The notes: generated from the letters alone by a model not told the origin. Counted from the first letter of the stretch, positions 52,292 through 62,255 are shown. The stretch: DNA of 64,000 nucleotides from Arthrobacter sp. Leaf69 (GCF_001422645.1 NZ_LMLR01000011.1:255701-319700), one strand, 5' to 3'. A program made the numbers and translations.

Positions 52292-52645
52292 TCAGATCTT
52301 CTTGACCACGCTGGATTTCAGCTGCATGGGACCGACGCCGTCCACCTTGCAGTCAATGTCGTGGTCGCCGACGCCGTTCACCAGCCGGATCCCGCGGACC
52401 TTGGTGCCCACCTTGATGACAGTGGAACTGCCCTTGATCTTGAGGTCTTTGACCACCGTGACGGTGTCCCCGTCGGCGAGGATATTGCCGACGGCGTCCT
52501 TGATCGGCTTCGCTTCCTGGTCACCGGGCTCCTGCTCGACGGCGGCCGACCACTCATGCGCGCACTCCGGACAGACCAGGAGCGCCCCCATCTCGTAGGT
52601 GTACTCGCTGGAGCATTCGGGGCACGGGGGCAACGTCTCATTCAC
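52292..52645 (-). CDS. PhnA/YjdM family zinc-ribbon protein
   Basis: A 117-residue protein. The N-terminal zinc ribbon has [10 protein letters not shown] and CPECAHEW; the C-terminal half is the YjdM beta-barrel ([29 protein letters not shown] in parts, [20 protein letters not shown]). The family was named for alkylphosphonate use but is not required for it; its role is unclear. GTG start at 52645. It forms an operon with the flavoprotein gene. Confidence 0.92.
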   Translation of the reverse strand: MNETLPPCPECSSEYTYEMGALLVCPECAHEWSAAVEQEPGDQEAKPIKDAVGNILADGDTVTVVKDLKIKGSSTVIKVGTKVRGIRLVNGVGDHDIDCKVDGVGPMQLKSSVVKKI

Positions 52646-52732
52646 GCCCCCAATGTTAGTCGAGCGGGAGGGCGGAGGGGCAGCGGGGCCGCATTGCTAA
52701 GCTGCTCTCACCCCACGTGAAGGCGGCGCCTT

Positions 52733-53254
52733 ATGGCCGACAGTCCAGATCAATCCGAAGGTCCGGCCCAGGAAACCGGTCCGGCCCAACCAACCGGTCC
52801 TGCCCGGTCCCGTAACGGTGATGCCAGGCTGGTCCCGGGCTGGCGTACCGCCGGCCGGCTGCTGCTGGGCGGGTTCCTCATCCTGGCCGGCGTCAGCCAT
52901 CTGGGCTGGAGCCGGGAGGCGTTTTACGCGCAGGTGCCGCCGTGGCTGCCGCTGGACCGGGACTTCATCGTGGTCGCTTCCGGACTCGTGGAGATCGCCC
53001 TGGGCGCGGCCCTGTTGCTGCTCAGGCGGAGGCGGACGGCGCTGGGCTGGGTTGTTGCGGCGTTCTTTGTGGCAGTCTTCCCGGGCAACATTTCGCAGTT
53101 CGCCACGGGCACCGATTCGTTCGGCCTCAATTCGGACCAGAGCCGCGGAATCCGGCTGCTGTTCCAGCCGCTCTTGGTGGTGTGGGCCCTGTGGTCCACG
53201 GGCGCCTGGAAGGAGTGGCGGCAGTCCCGGAAAGCCCGCCAAACCGGCAAGTGA
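52733..53254 (+). CDS. DoxX-like membrane protein
   Basis: A 173-residue protein with a disordered N-terminus (1-35) and four membrane helices: RLLLGGFLILAGVSHL, FIVVASGLVEIALGAALLLL, LGWVVAAFFVAVFPGNISQF and LLFQPLLVVWALW. The first helix with HLGW and the PPWLP loop fit DoxX-type small oxidoreductase-associated proteins. GAAGG precedes the ATG. It diverges from the PhnA gene. Confidence 0.8.
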   Translation: MADSPDQSEGPAQETGPAQPTGPARSRNGDARLVPGWRTAGRLLLGGFLILAGVSHLGWSREAFYAQVPPWLPLDRDFIVVASGLVEIALGAALLLLRRRRTALGWVVAAFFVAVFPGNISQFATGTDSFGLNSDQSRGIRLLFQPLLVVWALWSTGAWKEWRQSRKARQTGK

Positions 53255-53338
53255 CCAGGTCGACGGGCAGCCCGCCCGACGAAAACTGGCACCAACAAAA
53301 CACGGGCACCGGATAGTCACGAACCCGGCAAAACAAAG

Positions 53339-53365
53339 GAGGCCCTGCTCAATGAGCAGGACCTC
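53339..53365 (-). terminator. Terminator of the left tRNA-Ala gene
   Basis: A 12-bp stem with loop ATT stands 5 bp beyond the tRNA 3' end. The single plus-strand mismatch becomes G-U on the minus strand, so the structure fits minus-strand RNA; CCTTTGTTTTG follows. Confidence 0.8.
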
Positions 53366-53370
53366 TTCGG

Positions 53371-53443
53371 TGGAGCTGAGGGGACTCGAACCCCTGACCC
53401 CCTGCATGCCATGCAGGTGCGCTACCAGCTGCGCCACAGCCCC
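53371..53443 (-). tRNA. tRNA-Ala (anticodon GGC)
   Basis: The 73-nt gene folds as a standard cloverleaf. The acceptor GGGGCTG pairs with CAGCTCC including the G3-U70 pair that identifies alanine tRNA. The anticodon loop ATGGCAT gives GGC, reading GCC codons. GGTTCGAGTCC forms the T arm. CCA is not encoded; the base after the discriminator is followed by CCG. Confidence 0.97.
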
Positions 53444-53571
53444 GAACTTGCTGGGGAAACTTTCCGACTAAGGACTGTTTTCCCTGAAGCAACCTGTTTA
53501 TCTTAAACCACATTTCCGGTTCACGCGAATCGGCACGCCCTCCCGTGGCAAATGTTCCGGCAGAGCGTCAC

Positions 53572-53646
53572 TTTCCGGGTCGAGGCAACGCTGGGTCGGG
53601 GTGGAGGACGCTGCTGGCAGCATTTTCCGGGTCGACGCAACGCTGG
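53572..53646 (+). repeat. Direct repeat pair, 23 bp, 52-bp period
   Basis: TTTCCGGGTCGAGGCAACGC (53572 on) and TTTCCGGGTCGACGCAACGC (53624 on) both continue TGG, with one difference. They lie between the two tRNA-Ala genes. Nothing else in 53444-53845 looks coding. Confidence 0.6.
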
Positions 53647-53845
53647 CCCGGAACGAAGGTAGCTGCCGGCAGTCACCGGCGCCGTCGCCAGTGCGCGGGC
53701 AGCTCAGGGCGAATGCGCGACGCCGATCCGCCCTGATCTGCCCGCGCGTCGGCACATGCCCGCAAAACCTGCACGCACACCCAGGTTGGCGGCAAAATGT
53801 GTGTTTGAGATTGGCCGCTCACCTCAATAGCCCGCAAATCCGCAC

Positions 53846-53880
53846 AAAAAAACCCGCCGGAATCTTTCGATTCCGGCGGG
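53846..53880 (-). terminator. Rho-independent terminator of the right tRNA-Ala gene
   Basis: CCCGCCGGAATC and GATTCCGGCGGG form a perfect 12-bp stem with a 4-nt loop (53853-53880). Seven Us follow on the minus strand (53846-53852). It begins 8 bp beyond the tRNA 3' end. Confidence 0.95.
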
Positions 53881-53888
53881 TTATCCGG

Positions 53889-53961
53889 TGGAGCTGAGGG
53901 GACTCGAACCCCTGACCCCCTGCATGCCATGCAGGTGCGCTACCAGCTGCGCCACAGCCCC
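53889..53961 (-). tRNA. tRNA-Ala (anticodon GGC), second identical copy
   Basis: All 73 bases are identical to the copy at 53371-53443, including the G3-U70 pair and the GGC anticodon. It also lacks an encoded CCA. A strong terminator separates the two, so each is its own transcription unit. Confidence 0.97.
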
Positions 53962-54103
53962 GAATTTTCGTTGCTCCGACTCCGTCAGCTTGCGCTTTCG
54001 GCTCCGGCTCTTTGTCCGGATCTCTCCGAAGCAACTCAAATATCTTAGAACAGCCTTTCGGAAAATTCCAAATCGGGCATATTCCGATTTTCCCGCCCTG
54101 CTG

Positions 54104-54505
54104 CTACTCCGATTCGGATGCTGCTGCTGCCTTCGCGGACGCGTCGTCCCCGAGCTGCAGGTCCACGACCGGGCAGTCCTTCCAGAGACGCTCCAAGGCG
54201 TAGAACACACGGTCTTCCTCGTGCTGGACGTGAATGACAATGTCGCCGTAGTCCAGCAGGACCCAGCGGCCGCCGGAACGTCCTTCACGGCGGATCGGCT
54301 TGAGCTCGAACTTGGAAAGTTCGTCTTCGATGCCGTCCACAATGGCGTTGACCTGGCGCTCGGACGGTGCCGAGGCAATCAGGAAGATGTCGGCCAGGGC
54401 CAGCCGTTCGCTGACGTCCATTGCGATGATGTCCTCGGCCAGTTTCTCCGCGGCGGCTCGGGCGGCGTGGCGGGCTGTGGCGATGGATGATTCTGTTGCA
54501 GTCAC
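54104..54505 (-). CDS. rsfS: Ribosome silencing factor RsfS
   Basis: A 133-residue RsfS/Iojap protein that binds ribosomal protein L14 and blocks subunit joining in starvation. Family pattern: AEDIIAMDVSERLALADIFLIAS, RQVNAIVDGIEDEL, GRWVLLDYGDIVIHVQHEEDRVFYALERLW. GTG at 54505 with AAGGAG upstream is the start. The C-terminus is an Ala/Ser-rich tail. Gene order with nadD is the usual one. Confidence 0.95.
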   Translation of the reverse strand: MTATESSIATARHAARAAAEKLAEDIIAMDVSERLALADIFLIASAPSERQVNAIVDGIEDELSKFELKPIRREGRSGGRWVLLDYGDIVIHVQHEEDRVFYALERLWKDCPVVDLQLGDDASAKAAAASESE

Positions 54506-54513
54506 GGGACTCC

Positions 54514-54543
54514 TTGTTGGGTGAAAAGTTGTTGGGCGAAAAG
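54514..54543 (-). repeat. 15-bp tandem duplication beside the rsfS ribosome site
   Basis: TTGTTGGGTGAAAAG and TTGTTGGGCGAAAAG stand in tandem, directly upstream of the rsfS Shine-Dalgarno on the minus strand. A third, degenerate copy may follow. Confidence 0.6.
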
Positions 54544-54608
54544 CTTGTGTTGTGAAAATGAGTGGAGCGGCCGGCTGCCAGGACAGCAGAGCCTGGAACG
54601 GTAGTTGC

Positions 54609-55922
54609 CTAGCCGGATAGGCCGGTAACAATGAGGGTGATGCCGGCGATCAGGGCCATCACGCCGAGAATCAGCACGACCAGTTGCACGAGGCGGAGCC
54701 GGCGCGCCCGGCCGAGGCCGGCGGTAGCGGCGTCCAGGGGTTCGAGCCCGTTGGCGGCATTCGCGGCGACGGGCATCCTGCCGGTGAAGTCCTCCTCCGG
54801 CTGGACCGCGGCCGGATTTCCCGCCGGCGTCGACGTGGCCTGGGGCGCGGAGGCGGCCTTGGCGGCCGCCTCGGCGCGGGCCAGCACCCCGCCGCGGCTG
54901 CTTGCGGATGTCGCAGTCTGCTGGCGGGACGACGCCGGACGGCGGTTGCCGGACTTCCGGGGCTGCTCGACCCGGGGTCCCGGGTTGGTGGCGACGGGAA
55001 CATGCGTCGTGGCAGGGCGCTTCATGACGGGCCGCTCCACGCCGGGGACCTGGACAAACTCCAGGGGTGTGACCATGGCCAGGTTGTTGGCCGTGGTGGG
55101 ATCGTTCCGCACGGGCTCCGGCTTGTTGTTCTGCTCGGCCAGTTTCTGTTTGGCGGCGGCGCGGCGGTTCAGCACGGCGGCCCGCTCGGCGAGGGCGATC
55201 TGCTCCGCCAGAACGGCCGGATCGACGGCGTCGGGGTCCGTGGCGTTGATGTGCTCCATTTTGGCCAGCTGGTTCTGGGCCTGCTGGGCCAGAAGTTCGC
55301 GTGCGGCCAGGGCCTGCTCCACGGTCATTCCCTCGGGACCCTGACCGCCGGTGGGTCCGGCGCCGCCGTCGGGGCCACCGCCGGCGGGAACGGACTCAAC
55401 ACCGGGACGGGCTCCCCCGGCTGCCCCGGGCTGGGTAACAACCGGCGTGGACCGCGTGCGCGGAGAAGCCGGCACAATCATGTTGGCGGAAGTGGCCGGG
55501 GCTGTTTCCGCCGCCAGTTGCATCAGCCGCAGCTGGCGCCGGGTGGGCGGTCCGCCCCCGGCAAGGTTGCCTTCTTTTTCGGCCAGTTCCTTGATGGTGC
55601 GCAGCGTGGCCCGGTCCCGGGCGCGGACCTGGGAGGACCGTTCGGAGCCGGTGGTGCTGCGTACTGTGTCGGCGGGGCCCGGAATGCGGCGGCGGCCGGT
55701 GATCTCGGCCTCGGTGGGCTCTCCGGGGTCTACAACGTCGGCTGGCCGCGGGTCTCCGGAATCAGGAGCCGTCGGCGCGGGCTCCTTCGAGGCTGGAACA
55801 TTTGAGGCAGGGGGAACCGCGGCGGCACCCGGGGTGCCGGCCTCCTGGTTCGCTTCCAGGCGTTCATCTCTGGCCTGTCGCAGTTCGCGACGGCTGCGGA
55901 TTGGTGGCTGTTCCTGACTCAT
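54609..55922 (-). CDS. Low-complexity protein with C-terminal membrane anchor, 437 aa
   Basis: Nearly all of this protein is disordered Pro/Ala/Gly/Arg-rich sequence, with a charged helix at about 200-270 (EQALAARELLAQQAQNQLA, EQIALAERAAVLNRRAAA). One C-terminal TM helix follows (RLVQLVVLILGVMALIAGITLIV), so it is probably tail-anchored with most of it in the cytoplasm. It stands between nadD and rsfS, 7 nt after nadD. I recall similar proteins at this place in Arthrobacter; the function is unknown. Confidence 0.75.
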   Translation of the reverse strand: MSQEQPPIRSRRELRQARDERLEANQEAGTPGAAAVPPASNVPASKEPAPTAPDSGDPRPADVVDPGEPTEAEITGRRRIPGPADTVRSTTGSERSSQVRARDRATLRTIKELAEKEGNLAGGGPPTRRQLRLMQLAAETAPATSANMIVPASPRTRSTPVVTQPGAAGGARPGVESVPAGGGPDGGAGPTGGQGPEGMTVEQALAARELLAQQAQNQLAKMEHINATDPDAVDPAVLAEQIALAERAAVLNRRAAAKQKLAEQNNKPEPVRNDPTTANNLAMVTPLEFVQVPGVERPVMKRPATTHVPVATNPGPRVEQPRKSGNRRPASSRQQTATSASSRGGVLARAEAAAKAASAPQATSTPAGNPAAVQPEEDFTGRMPVAANAANGLEPLDAATAGLGRARRLRLVQLVVLILGVMALIAGITLIVTGLSG

Positions 55923-55929
55923 TGCAAAC

Positions 55930-56616
55930 TCATTCGGTGCTGGCGGGTTGGGCTATCTCGGTGCTTCGGTCATAGCGTGCGGCGCCATTGCCGGCGGAGG
56001 TGTCTCCGGTCTCCGGATCTCCCCCGTACAGTCCGTACTTGGCGATGTACTGGACCACGCCGTCGGGCACGAGGTACCAGACGGGGTTCCCGGCGGCCAC
56101 CCGGGTGCGGCAGTCGGTCGAGGAGATCGCCATGGCGGGAACCTCGAGAAGGCTGACGTCCTTGCGGCCCATCCCGTCCAGGACGTGGCCGGGCCGGGTG
56201 ACGCCGACGAAGTGCGCCAGAGACCACAGTTCGTCGATATCCTTCCACGACAGGATCTGGGCCAGGGCGTCGGCTCCGGTGATGAAGAACAGGTCCGCGT
56301 CGGGGCGCAGCGTGTGCAGGTCCCGGAGGGTATCGATCGTGTAGGTCGGCCCCGGCCGGTCCACGTCAACCCTGCTGACGGTGAAGCGGGGGTTTGAGGC
56401 CGTGGCGATCACGGTCATGAGGTAGCGGTGCTCGGCCTCGCTGACCAACTTGTTCATCTTCTGCCACGGCTGCCCCGTGGGCACGAAGACCACTTCGTCC
56501 AAGTCGAACTTGGCCGCGACCTCGCTGGCCGCGACAAGGTGGCCGTGATGGATCGGGTCAAACGTGCCACCCATCACACCCAGACGCAGGCGGCGCTTGG
56601 CGCCGCGCTGCTTCAC
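55930..56616 (-). CDS. nadD: Nicotinate-nucleotide adenylyltransferase
   Basis: A 228-residue enzyme of NAD synthesis. The nucleotidyltransferase site [12 protein letters not shown] is followed by [21 protein letters not shown] and the late ISSTDCR motif (SSTxIR variant). GTG at 56616 gives the best start, since MGGTFDP then begins at the expected distance. The frame stays open upstream into the preceding gene. No strong ribosome site is seen. Confidence 0.95.
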   Translation of the reverse strand: MKQRGAKRRLRLGVMGGTFDPIHHGHLVAASEVAAKFDLDEVVFVPTGQPWQKMNKLVSEAEHRYLMTVIATASNPRFTVSRVDVDRPGPTYTIDTLRDLHTLRPDADLFFITGADALAQILSWKDIDELWSLAHFVGVTRPGHVLDGMGRKDVSLLEVPAMAISSTDCRTRVAAGNPVWYLVPDGVVQYIAKYGLYGGDPETGDTSAGNGAARYDRSTEIAQPASTE

Positions 56617-56629
56617 GGTGGCGGAAATA

Positions 56630-56869
56630 TTAGTGCCCTTGGCCGTGATCGTGCTTGTTCGGGTGCTGGCGGTGCGGATCCGCGTGCTCCTCGACAACTT
56701 CGTGGCGCCTACCCAGGTTGGAGTAGGACAGCGTGATAAAGAGCATGATCATCAGGACCGCAAACATGACGCCGCCGATGACGAACGGCGGTGCAATCAG
56801 CGGCGCCAGTTCCTCGTGGCCTGATTCGCCTGCGGCGGCGATGATGGTGGCGATCTGCTGCGACAGCAT
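56630..56869 (-). CDS. Small membrane protein, 79 aa
   Basis: One TM helix at about residues 28-50 ([19 protein letters not shown]) is followed by a cytoplasmic, His-rich tail ([20 protein letters not shown]). AGGGGAG lies just before the ATG at 56869. Its stop is 13 nt from the nadD start. Small proteins like this precede nadD in related genomes. The tail could bind metal; that is only composition-based. Confidence 0.75.
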   Translation of the reverse strand: MLSQQIATIIAAAGESGHEELAPLIAPPFVIGGVMFAVLMIMLFITLSYSNLGRRHEVVEEHADPHRQHPNKHDHGQGH

Positions 56870-56949
56870 GTTCTCCCCTAGTGAGTTCAAAATTTGACGA
56901 CGGCGGATACCCCCGCCGTTCCGGACTTCTGTTCCATGTTACAGCGTTG

Positions 56950-58353
56950 CTAGGCCCTGATCTGGCCCTCACCCTGGACGATCCACTTGGTGGTGGTCAG
57001 TTCCGTCAGTCCCATCGGGCCTCGGGCGTGCAGCTTCTGGGTGGAAATGCCCACCTCGGCACCGAGTCCCAGTTCGCCGCCGTCGGTGAAGCGGGTGGAG
57101 GCGTTCACGATCACGGCGGCGGAATCGACCTCGGCGATGAAGCGCTCGGCGTTGCCGAGGTCATTGGTGAGGATCGCTTCGGTGTGGCCGGTGGACCACG
57201 TGCGGATGTGCTTGACGGCCTCGTCCAGGCTGTCCACCATCGCTACGGCGAGGTCCAGGTCCATGTATTCCGTGGCCCAGTCCTCATCGGTGGCGGGGAC
57301 GGAGTCGACTGACGCCGGCAGCGCGGCCCGGATCCGTTCGTCGGTGTGAAGCGTGACGCCCTTGGCGCGCAGGGCGGCCGCGACGGCGGGCAGCACGGTT
57401 GAGCCGGAGTGGACCAGCAGGGTTTCCACGGTGTTGCAGACACTGGGCCGCTGGGTCTTGGCGTTCACCAGGATCTCCACGGCCATTTCCTCGTTCGCGG
57501 AGGCGTCCAGGAAGATGTGCACGTTGCCTTCGCCGGTCTCGATCACGGGAACCTTGGCGTTGGTCACGACGGACTGGATCAGTTCGCGGCCGCCGCGGGG
57601 AATCAGGACGTCGACCCGTCCGCGGGCGCGCATCAGGGCGTTGGCGCCTTCGCGGCCGTACTGGTCGACGCTCTGCACGGCGTCGGCGGGAAGGCCCACC
57701 GAATCGAGGGCGTCCCGCAGCACCGTCACCAGGGCGGCGTTGGTGGCGGCGGCGGCGGTGCCGCCGCGCAGGATGACGGCATTGCCGCTCTTCAGTCCCA
57801 GCCCGGCGATATCCACGGTGACGTTGGGCCGGGCCTCGTAAATGGCAGCAACGACACCCATGGGCACGTTGACCTGGCGCAGCCGCAGCCCGTTGGGCAG
57901 GGTCTGGCCACGGACCACGTTGCCCACGGGATCCGGCAGGTTGGCGAGGTTTTCCAGCGCGGCGGCGAGGCCCTGGATGCGGGCCTCCGTGAGGGTGAGA
58001 CGGTCCAGCATCGCCGCGGACGTGCCGTTGGCTTTGCCGGCCGCAACGTCCTTGGCGTTGGCGGCGAGGATTCCGGCCTTCCGCTCCAGCAGCGCGGCGG
58101 CGATGGCGCGGAGTCCGCGGTCCTTCCAGGCCCGGTTGGCGCGGGCCATCCTGCGGCCGGCGTGGCGCGAGCGGTCGGCGATGGCGTGGACGGCTGCCTC
58201 GACGTCGATTTCTTCGCGGGCGCCGGGGACATCCGGCGAGGTTGCCGCGCGGGGCTCCGTGCTGCCTTCCGCCGGGCCGTCCGCGGGGAGCAGACCTTCG
58301 GCGAACAGCTTCTCGGCGAGCAGGGCAGAGCGGGGGGTCAGGGCCTCAGTCAT
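56950..58353 (-). CDS. proA: Gamma-glutamyl phosphate reductase
   Basis: A 467-residue NADPH enzyme, the second step of proline synthesis. Landmarks are [42 protein letters not shown], the catalytic Cys in RPSVCNT, and [19 protein letters not shown]. It carries an extra N-terminal piece of about 45 residues, acidic and Pro/Ala-rich. It lies 26 bp after proB in the same direction. Confidence 0.97.
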   Translation of the reverse strand: MTEALTPRSALLAEKLFAEGLLPADGPAEGSTEPRAATSPDVPGAREEIDVEAAVHAIADRSRHAGRRMARANRAWKDRGLRAIAAALLERKAGILAANAKDVAAGKANGTSAAMLDRLTLTEARIQGLAAALENLANLPDPVGNVVRGQTLPNGLRLRQVNVPMGVVAAIYEARPNVTVDIAGLGLKSGNAVILRGGTAAAATNAALVTVLRDALDSVGLPADAVQSVDQYGREGANALMRARGRVDVLIPRGGRELIQSVVTNAKVPVIETGEGNVHIFLDASANEEMAVEILVNAKTQRPSVCNTVETLLVHSGSTVLPAVAAALRAKGVTLHTDERIRAALPASVDSVPATDEDWATEYMDLDLAVAMVDSLDEAVKHIRTWSTGHTEAILTNDLGNAERFIAEVDSAAVIVNASTRFTDGGELGLGAEVGISTQKLHARGPMGLTELTTTKWIVQGEGQIRA

Positions 58354-58379
58354 GGTTCCAGTTTAGGCGAGCAGGGAGG

Positions 58380-59573
58380 TTAGACCAGCACCAGATCGTC
58401 AACATGAACAACAACCCGGTCATATCCGCGGCCGAGGCTGCTGCCGAGTTCCTTTGTGGAGCGGCCCAGCATCTGCGGGAGTTCCGCAGCGCCGTAATTC
58501 ACCAGGCCACGGGCGATCACCGTGCCGTCCTGCGAGACCATCTCGACGGCGTCGCCGGCCTCGAAGTGTCCGTGCACGGCGGAAATACCGGCCGGCAGCA
58601 GCGAGGTGCGGCGGTCGCGCACGGCCCTGACGGCGCCGTCGTCGAGCACGAGGGTGCCTTCCACGGACGCGAGGTGCGCCAGCCAGAGGAGGCGGACGGG
58701 TTTGCGGGAGCCGTTGACGGAGAACCAGGTTCCCACGTCCTTGCCCGCCAGCGCGGCCGCGGCGTTGCCGGTGGAGGTGACCAGTGCGGGGATGCCCGAA
58801 CCGGCGGCGATGGTGGCCGCCTCGACCTTGGTGACCATTCCGCCGGTGCCGGTCCCGGCTTTGCCGGTCCGCCCGATGGTCACGCCGTCGAGGTCCTGCG
58901 GACCCGCCACATGCGGGATCCGTTGTGCGCCGTGCGCGGGAGGGCCGTCGTAGAGGGAGTCGACGTCGGAGAGCAGCACGAGCGCGTCAGCGCGGACCAG
59001 GTGGGCCACGAGGGCCGCGAGCCGGTCGTTGTCGCCGAACCTGATCTCGTGGGTGGCGACGGTGTCGTTTTCGTTGACCACAGGCACGACGCCGAGGTTC
59101 AGCAGCCGGTCAAGGGCACGCAAGGCGTTGGTGTGCTGGCTGCGCCGCATGAAGTCTTCGGCGGTGAGCAGCACCTGGCTGACGGTGACCCCGTGGGCGC
59201 CGAAGGCGTGTGTGTAGCGGGCCATCAGCAGGCCTTGGCCCACACTCGCGGCGGCCTGCTGGGTGGCGAGGTCGCGCGGGCGCTTCGCGAGCCCGAGCGG
59301 GGCCAGCCCGGCGGCGATCGCACCGGAGGACACCAGGATGATCTCGGTGCCGGCGTTGCGTTTGTGTGCCAGGGCGTCGGCGAGCTCGGTCAGGGCCTCT
59401 TCCGAAATGCCGCCCCTGATGGACGTCAGTGACGAGGATCCGACCTTGACCACGATCCGGCGCGCCCCGGACAGCACGGAGCGGTCGGGCGCGGATGCGT
59501 CCGATGCGGCGGCGTCCGACGCCTGGCGCGGGGTGAGCGCCCCGGCCCGGTCAGTGACGGCTTTACTCGTCAT
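58380..59573 (-). CDS. proB: Glutamate 5-kinase
   Basis: A 397-residue kinase for the first step of proline synthesis, with an amino-acid-kinase domain ([55 protein letters not shown]) and a C-terminal PUA domain (about 285-395). The ATG at 59573 lies inside the obg stop region, an 11-nt overlap. A GTG at 59591 is the other possible start. Feedback inhibition by proline is the family rule. Confidence 0.96.
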   Translation of the reverse strand: MTSKAVTDRAGALTPRQASDAAASDASAPDRSVLSGARRIVVKVGSSSLTSIRGGISEEALTELADALAHKRNAGTEIILVSSGAIAAGLAPLGLAKRPRDLATQQAAASVGQGLLMARYTHAFGAHGVTVSQVLLTAEDFMRRSQHTNALRALDRLLNLGVVPVVNENDTVATHEIRFGDNDRLAALVAHLVRADALVLLSDVDSLYDGPPAHGAQRIPHVAGPQDLDGVTIGRTGKAGTGTGGMVTKVEAATIAAGSGIPALVTSTGNAAAALAGKDVGTWFSVNGSRKPVRLLWLAHLASVEGTLVLDDGAVRAVRDRRTSLLPAGISAVHGHFEAGDAVEMVSQDGTVIARGLVNYGAAELPQMLGRSTKELGSSLGRGYDRVVVHVDDLVLV

Positions 59574-61152
59574 CGGTTGCGCCCAGTCCACTCTCCTTGA
59601 GCGGCTTGGCGGCCCGGCGTCCGCTGACGGACTCGGTCCAGATGCCGGCCTTGCGCTCGGCTTCGAGTTCGGCGCGGGCGGCGGCCTTGGCCTCGCGGCG
59701 TTCGATCTGCTCGTCGCGCTTCTGTCCGCGGGTGGGGCGGTCGCCGATGTCGGCGAAGCGCACGTCGGTGCCGCGGGGCGCGGCCAGCAGTTCGGCGCCG
59801 GCCATCATGGTGGGCTCCCAGTCGAAGACGACGCCGTCGTCCTCGCCGATGACCACCATGTCGCCGGGCTTGGCGCCCTGCTTGAAGAGCTCGTTTTCGA
59901 CGCCGAGCTTGGCCAGGCGGTCGGCGAGGTAGCCGATGGCTTCCTCGTTGGTGAAGTCCGTCTGCTTGACCCAGCGCACGGGCTTGTCGCCGAGGACGCG
60001 GAAGAGCGGCTCAAGGTTCTTCTCTTCGCGGCGGATCTTGAAGCCGGATTCGTTGACGGCGCGGGGCTTGAGGACCGGGGCCTGCACCTTCGGCGGGGCC
60101 GCGGCGACGGCGTCGCGGGCGGCCTGCACGATTTCGGCCATGGCAAAGCCGAGCTGGCGGAGGCCTTCGTGGCTGGTGGCCGAGATCTCGAAGACCTTGT
60201 AGCCGCGGGATTCGAGCTCGGGGCGGACGAATTCGGCCATGTCCTTGCCGTCGGGCAGGTCCACCTTGTTGAGGGCGACCAGGCGGGGGCGGTGGTTCAG
60301 CGGAACCACTTCGCCGTCGGAACCCGCGTAGCTCATGTCCACCGCGTACTTTTCCAGCTCCGCTTCGATGACCGCGAGGTCGGAGAGCGGGTCCCGGTCA
60401 GATTCGAGGGTGCCGCAGTCCAGGACGTGGACGAGCGCGGCGCAGCGCTCAACGTGGCGCAGGAAGTGGTGGCCGAGGCCCTTGCCTTCGCTGGCGCCTT
60501 CGATGAGGCCCGGGACGTCGGCGATGGTGAAGCGCACCTCGCCCGCCTGGACCACACCCAGGTTCGGGATCAGGGTGGTGAAGGGGTAGTCGGCGATCTT
60601 GGGCCGCGCGGCGGACATGGCCGCAATCAGGCTGGATTTGCCGGCGGACGGGTAGCCCACCAGGGCGATGTCGGCGATGGATTTCAGTTCCAGGACAACG
60701 TCGCTGGATTCGCCTTCGATGCCGAGCAGCGCGAAGCCGGGGGCGCGGCGCTTCTGCGAGGACAGCGAGGCGTTGCCGAGTCCGCCGATGCCGCCGGCTG
60801 CGGCAACGTATTCTGCGCCTTCGCTCACGAGGTCCGCGAGGACTTCGCCGGACTTGGACTTGACCACGGTGCCAATCGGGACCGGAAGGATCAGGGTTTC
60901 GCCGTGTTTGCCGGCCCGCCAGTCGCCCATTCCGGGGCCGCCGTTGGTGGCGTGCCGGTGAGGGGCGTGGTGGTAGTCCAGCAGAGTGGTGGTCTGGGGG
61001 TCCACGCGCAGGATGACGTCGCCGCCGTTGCCGCCGTTGCCGCCGTCGGGGCCGCCCAGCGGCTTGAACTTCTCGCGGTGGACGGAGACACAACCGTGGC
61101 CGCCGGTACCGCCGGATACGTGCAGTACTACCCGGTCTACAAAGCTAGCCAC
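59563..61152 (-). CDS. obg: Obg family GTPase
   Basis: A 529-residue GTPase acting in ribosome assembly and stress control. The glycine-rich Obg fold is at 1-158 ([23 protein letters not shown]), the G domain at about 160-340 (G1 [10 protein letters not shown]3 [10 protein letters not shown]4 NKVD), then the C-terminal OCT domain (about 360-440) and a charged tail. GTG at 61152 with GAGGAG upstream. It is followed by proB in overlap. Confidence 0.97.
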   Translation of the reverse strand: MASFVDRVVLHVSGGTGGHGCVSVHREKFKPLGGPDGGNGGNGGDVILRVDPQTTTLLDYHHAPHRHATNGGPGMGDWRAGKHGETLILPVPIGTVVKSKSGEVLADLVSEGAEYVAAAGGIGGLGNASLSSQKRRAPGFALLGIEGESSDVVLELKSIADIALVGYPSAGKSSLIAAMSAARPKIADYPFTTLIPNLGVVQAGEVRFTIADVPGLIEGASEGKGLGHHFLRHVERCAALVHVLDCGTLESDRDPLSDLAVIEAELEKYAVDMSYAGSDGEVVPLNHRPRLVALNKVDLPDGKDMAEFVRPELESRGYKVFEISATSHEGLRQLGFAMAEIVQAARDAVAAAPPKVQAPVLKPRAVNESGFKIRREEKNLEPLFRVLGDKPVRWVKQTDFTNEEAIGYLADRLAKLGVENELFKQGAKPGDMVVIGEDDGVVFDWEPTMMAGAELLAAPRGTDVRFADIGDRPTRGQKRDEQIERREAKAAARAELEAERKAGIWTESVSGRRAAKPLKESGLGATDDE

Positions 61153-61221
61153 GTGGATCTCCTCAGTGCTGTTCCTCGGGGTCCGAAGACGCCCAAGATG
61201 ATTGTAATGCGGTTAAAACAC

Positions 61222-61253
61222 CGGTGGAGCGGACCTAATGGCCCGCCCCACCG
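61222..61253 (-). terminator. Terminator between rpmA and obg
   Basis: A 14-bp stem with loop ATTA. The two plus-strand mismatches are G-U pairs on the minus strand, so it works only in the direction of rpmA. GTGTTTTAACC follows. obg therefore depends partly on read-through or on a promoter of its own. Confidence 0.8.
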
Positions 61254-61268
61254 ATTTAAGACTTGTTG

Positions 61269-61532
61269 TTACTCTGCAGCTGCAGCAGCCACAATGTTCA
61301 CAACGCGACGACCACGGCGGGTGCCGAACTCGACAGCGCCGGGGGTCAGAGCGAACAGGGTGTCGTCGCCGCCACGGCCTACGCCGGCGCCCGGGTGGAA
61401 GTGGGTGCCACGCTGGCGGACGATGATCTCGCCTGCGGAAACTACCTGGCCGCCGAAGCGCTTGACGCCGAGGTACTGGGCGTTCGAGTCACGACCGTTG
61501 CGAGTGGAGCTCGCGCCTTTTTTATGTGCCAT
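61269..61532 (-). CDS. rpmA: 50S ribosomal protein L27
   Basis: 87 residues, beginning [20 protein letters not shown], then [20 protein letters not shown] and [20 protein letters not shown], the standard L27 sequence near the peptidyl-transferase centre. It has the short N-terminal form without a cleavable extension. It lies 61 bp after rplU. Confidence 0.98.
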   Translation of the reverse strand: MAHKKGASSTRNGRDSNAQYLGVKRFGGQVVSAGEIIVRQRGTHFHPGAGVGRGGDDTLFALTPGAVEFGTRRGRRVVNIVAAAAAE

Positions 61533-61593
61533 TTGGAAATGCCTGCCTTAAAATTCTGGGGAATCTGCTGAAAACCTGAACAGTAACGATTAG

Positions 61594-61902
61594 TTACTTG
61601 ATACCGGTGATCTTGACCTTGGTCAATTCCTGACGGTGACCCTGGCGCTTCTTGTAGCCGGTCTTGTTCTTGAACTTCTGGATGACGATCTTGGGACCAC
61701 GAAGGTCCTCAAGGATCTCAGCCGTAACCTTTACCTTGGCCAGGTCCGAAGCTGCAGACGTAACCTTGTCACCGTCTACCAGGAGCAGTGCGGGCAACTC
61801 AAAGGTGCTGCCGGCTCCACCGGGGACGCGGTTCAGGGTAACGAAGTCTCCAACGGAAACCTTCTCTTGGCGGCCGCCTGCGCGGACAATCGCGTACACC
61901 AC
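61594..61902 (-). CDS. rplU: 50S ribosomal protein L21
   Basis: 102 residues with [19 protein letters not shown] at the start and the C-terminal [16 protein letters not shown] that contacts 23S rRNA. GTG at 61902 matches the family start and length (about 102); an in-frame GTG at 61914 would add four residues. It is the first gene of the rplU-rpmA unit. Confidence 0.97.
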   Translation of the reverse strand: MVYAIVRAGGRQEKVSVGDFVTLNRVPGGAGSTFELPALLLVDGDKVTSAASDLAKVKVTAEILEDLRGPKIVIQKFKNKTGYKKRQGHRQELTKVKITGIK

Positions 61903-62107
61903 TGGGGAACTCACTTCTCTCGACGTTTATTACTAGATTTGCGTGCGGAACCTGGGTCCAATGTGTTTGGTCCGGCTCACGCTGTGCCTCTACGCCGGTG
62001 GATTCCCCAAGGGAACCCATGAGCTATCCCGTGGACAATCGCACCCGAAATCGAGCGGAGAGTCCTCAAGGTCATAACCCAAGTGTTGGCGTAAGCACCG
62101 AAGGTCT

Positions 62108-62137
62108 AGACTACGCTAATTTTGCCTTCGGCCGCAA
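62108..62137 (-). promoter_or_regulatory. Predicted rplU-rpmA promoter
   Basis: On the minus strand TTGCGG (62132-62137) and TAGTCT (62108-62113) are 18 bp apart. The leader to the L21 start would be about 200 nt. I see no known ribosomal-protein leader motif in it. Confidence 0.55.
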
Positions 62138-62145
62138 ATGAGGCT

Positions 62146-62216
62146 GGTTCCGGAGTGAGGTACGTGATAGGCGCCACTCTGTATGGACAGAGCCTGCCGC
62201 AACGACTTCCGGAACC
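62146..62216. repeat. Nested inverted repeats between tenA and rplU
   Basis: GGTTCCGGA (62146-62154) pairs with TCCGGAACC (62208-62216), and within it CTCTGT/ACAGAG (62177-62192) forms a hairpin with a 4-nt loop. It lies after the thiD-tenA stop and before the rplU promoter. It may end the former transcript; there is no U-tract. Confidence 0.45.
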
Positions 62217-62255
62217 GTGCCCACCTATCGTACAGGCTCCTCCCGGTCACCACGG

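Noticed and set aside
53498..53755. 85-codon minus-strand frame between the tRNA-Ala genes
   Set aside because: Arg/Ser/Pro-rich shadow composition over direct repeats, with no ribosome site.
59263..61551. Long plus-strand open frame across proB, obg and rpmA
   Set aside because: Three well-known genes occupy the other strand.
62146..62216. tRNA-like fold between tenA and rplU
   Set aside because: It lacks a T arm and anticodon arm of proper size; only nested inverted repeats remain.
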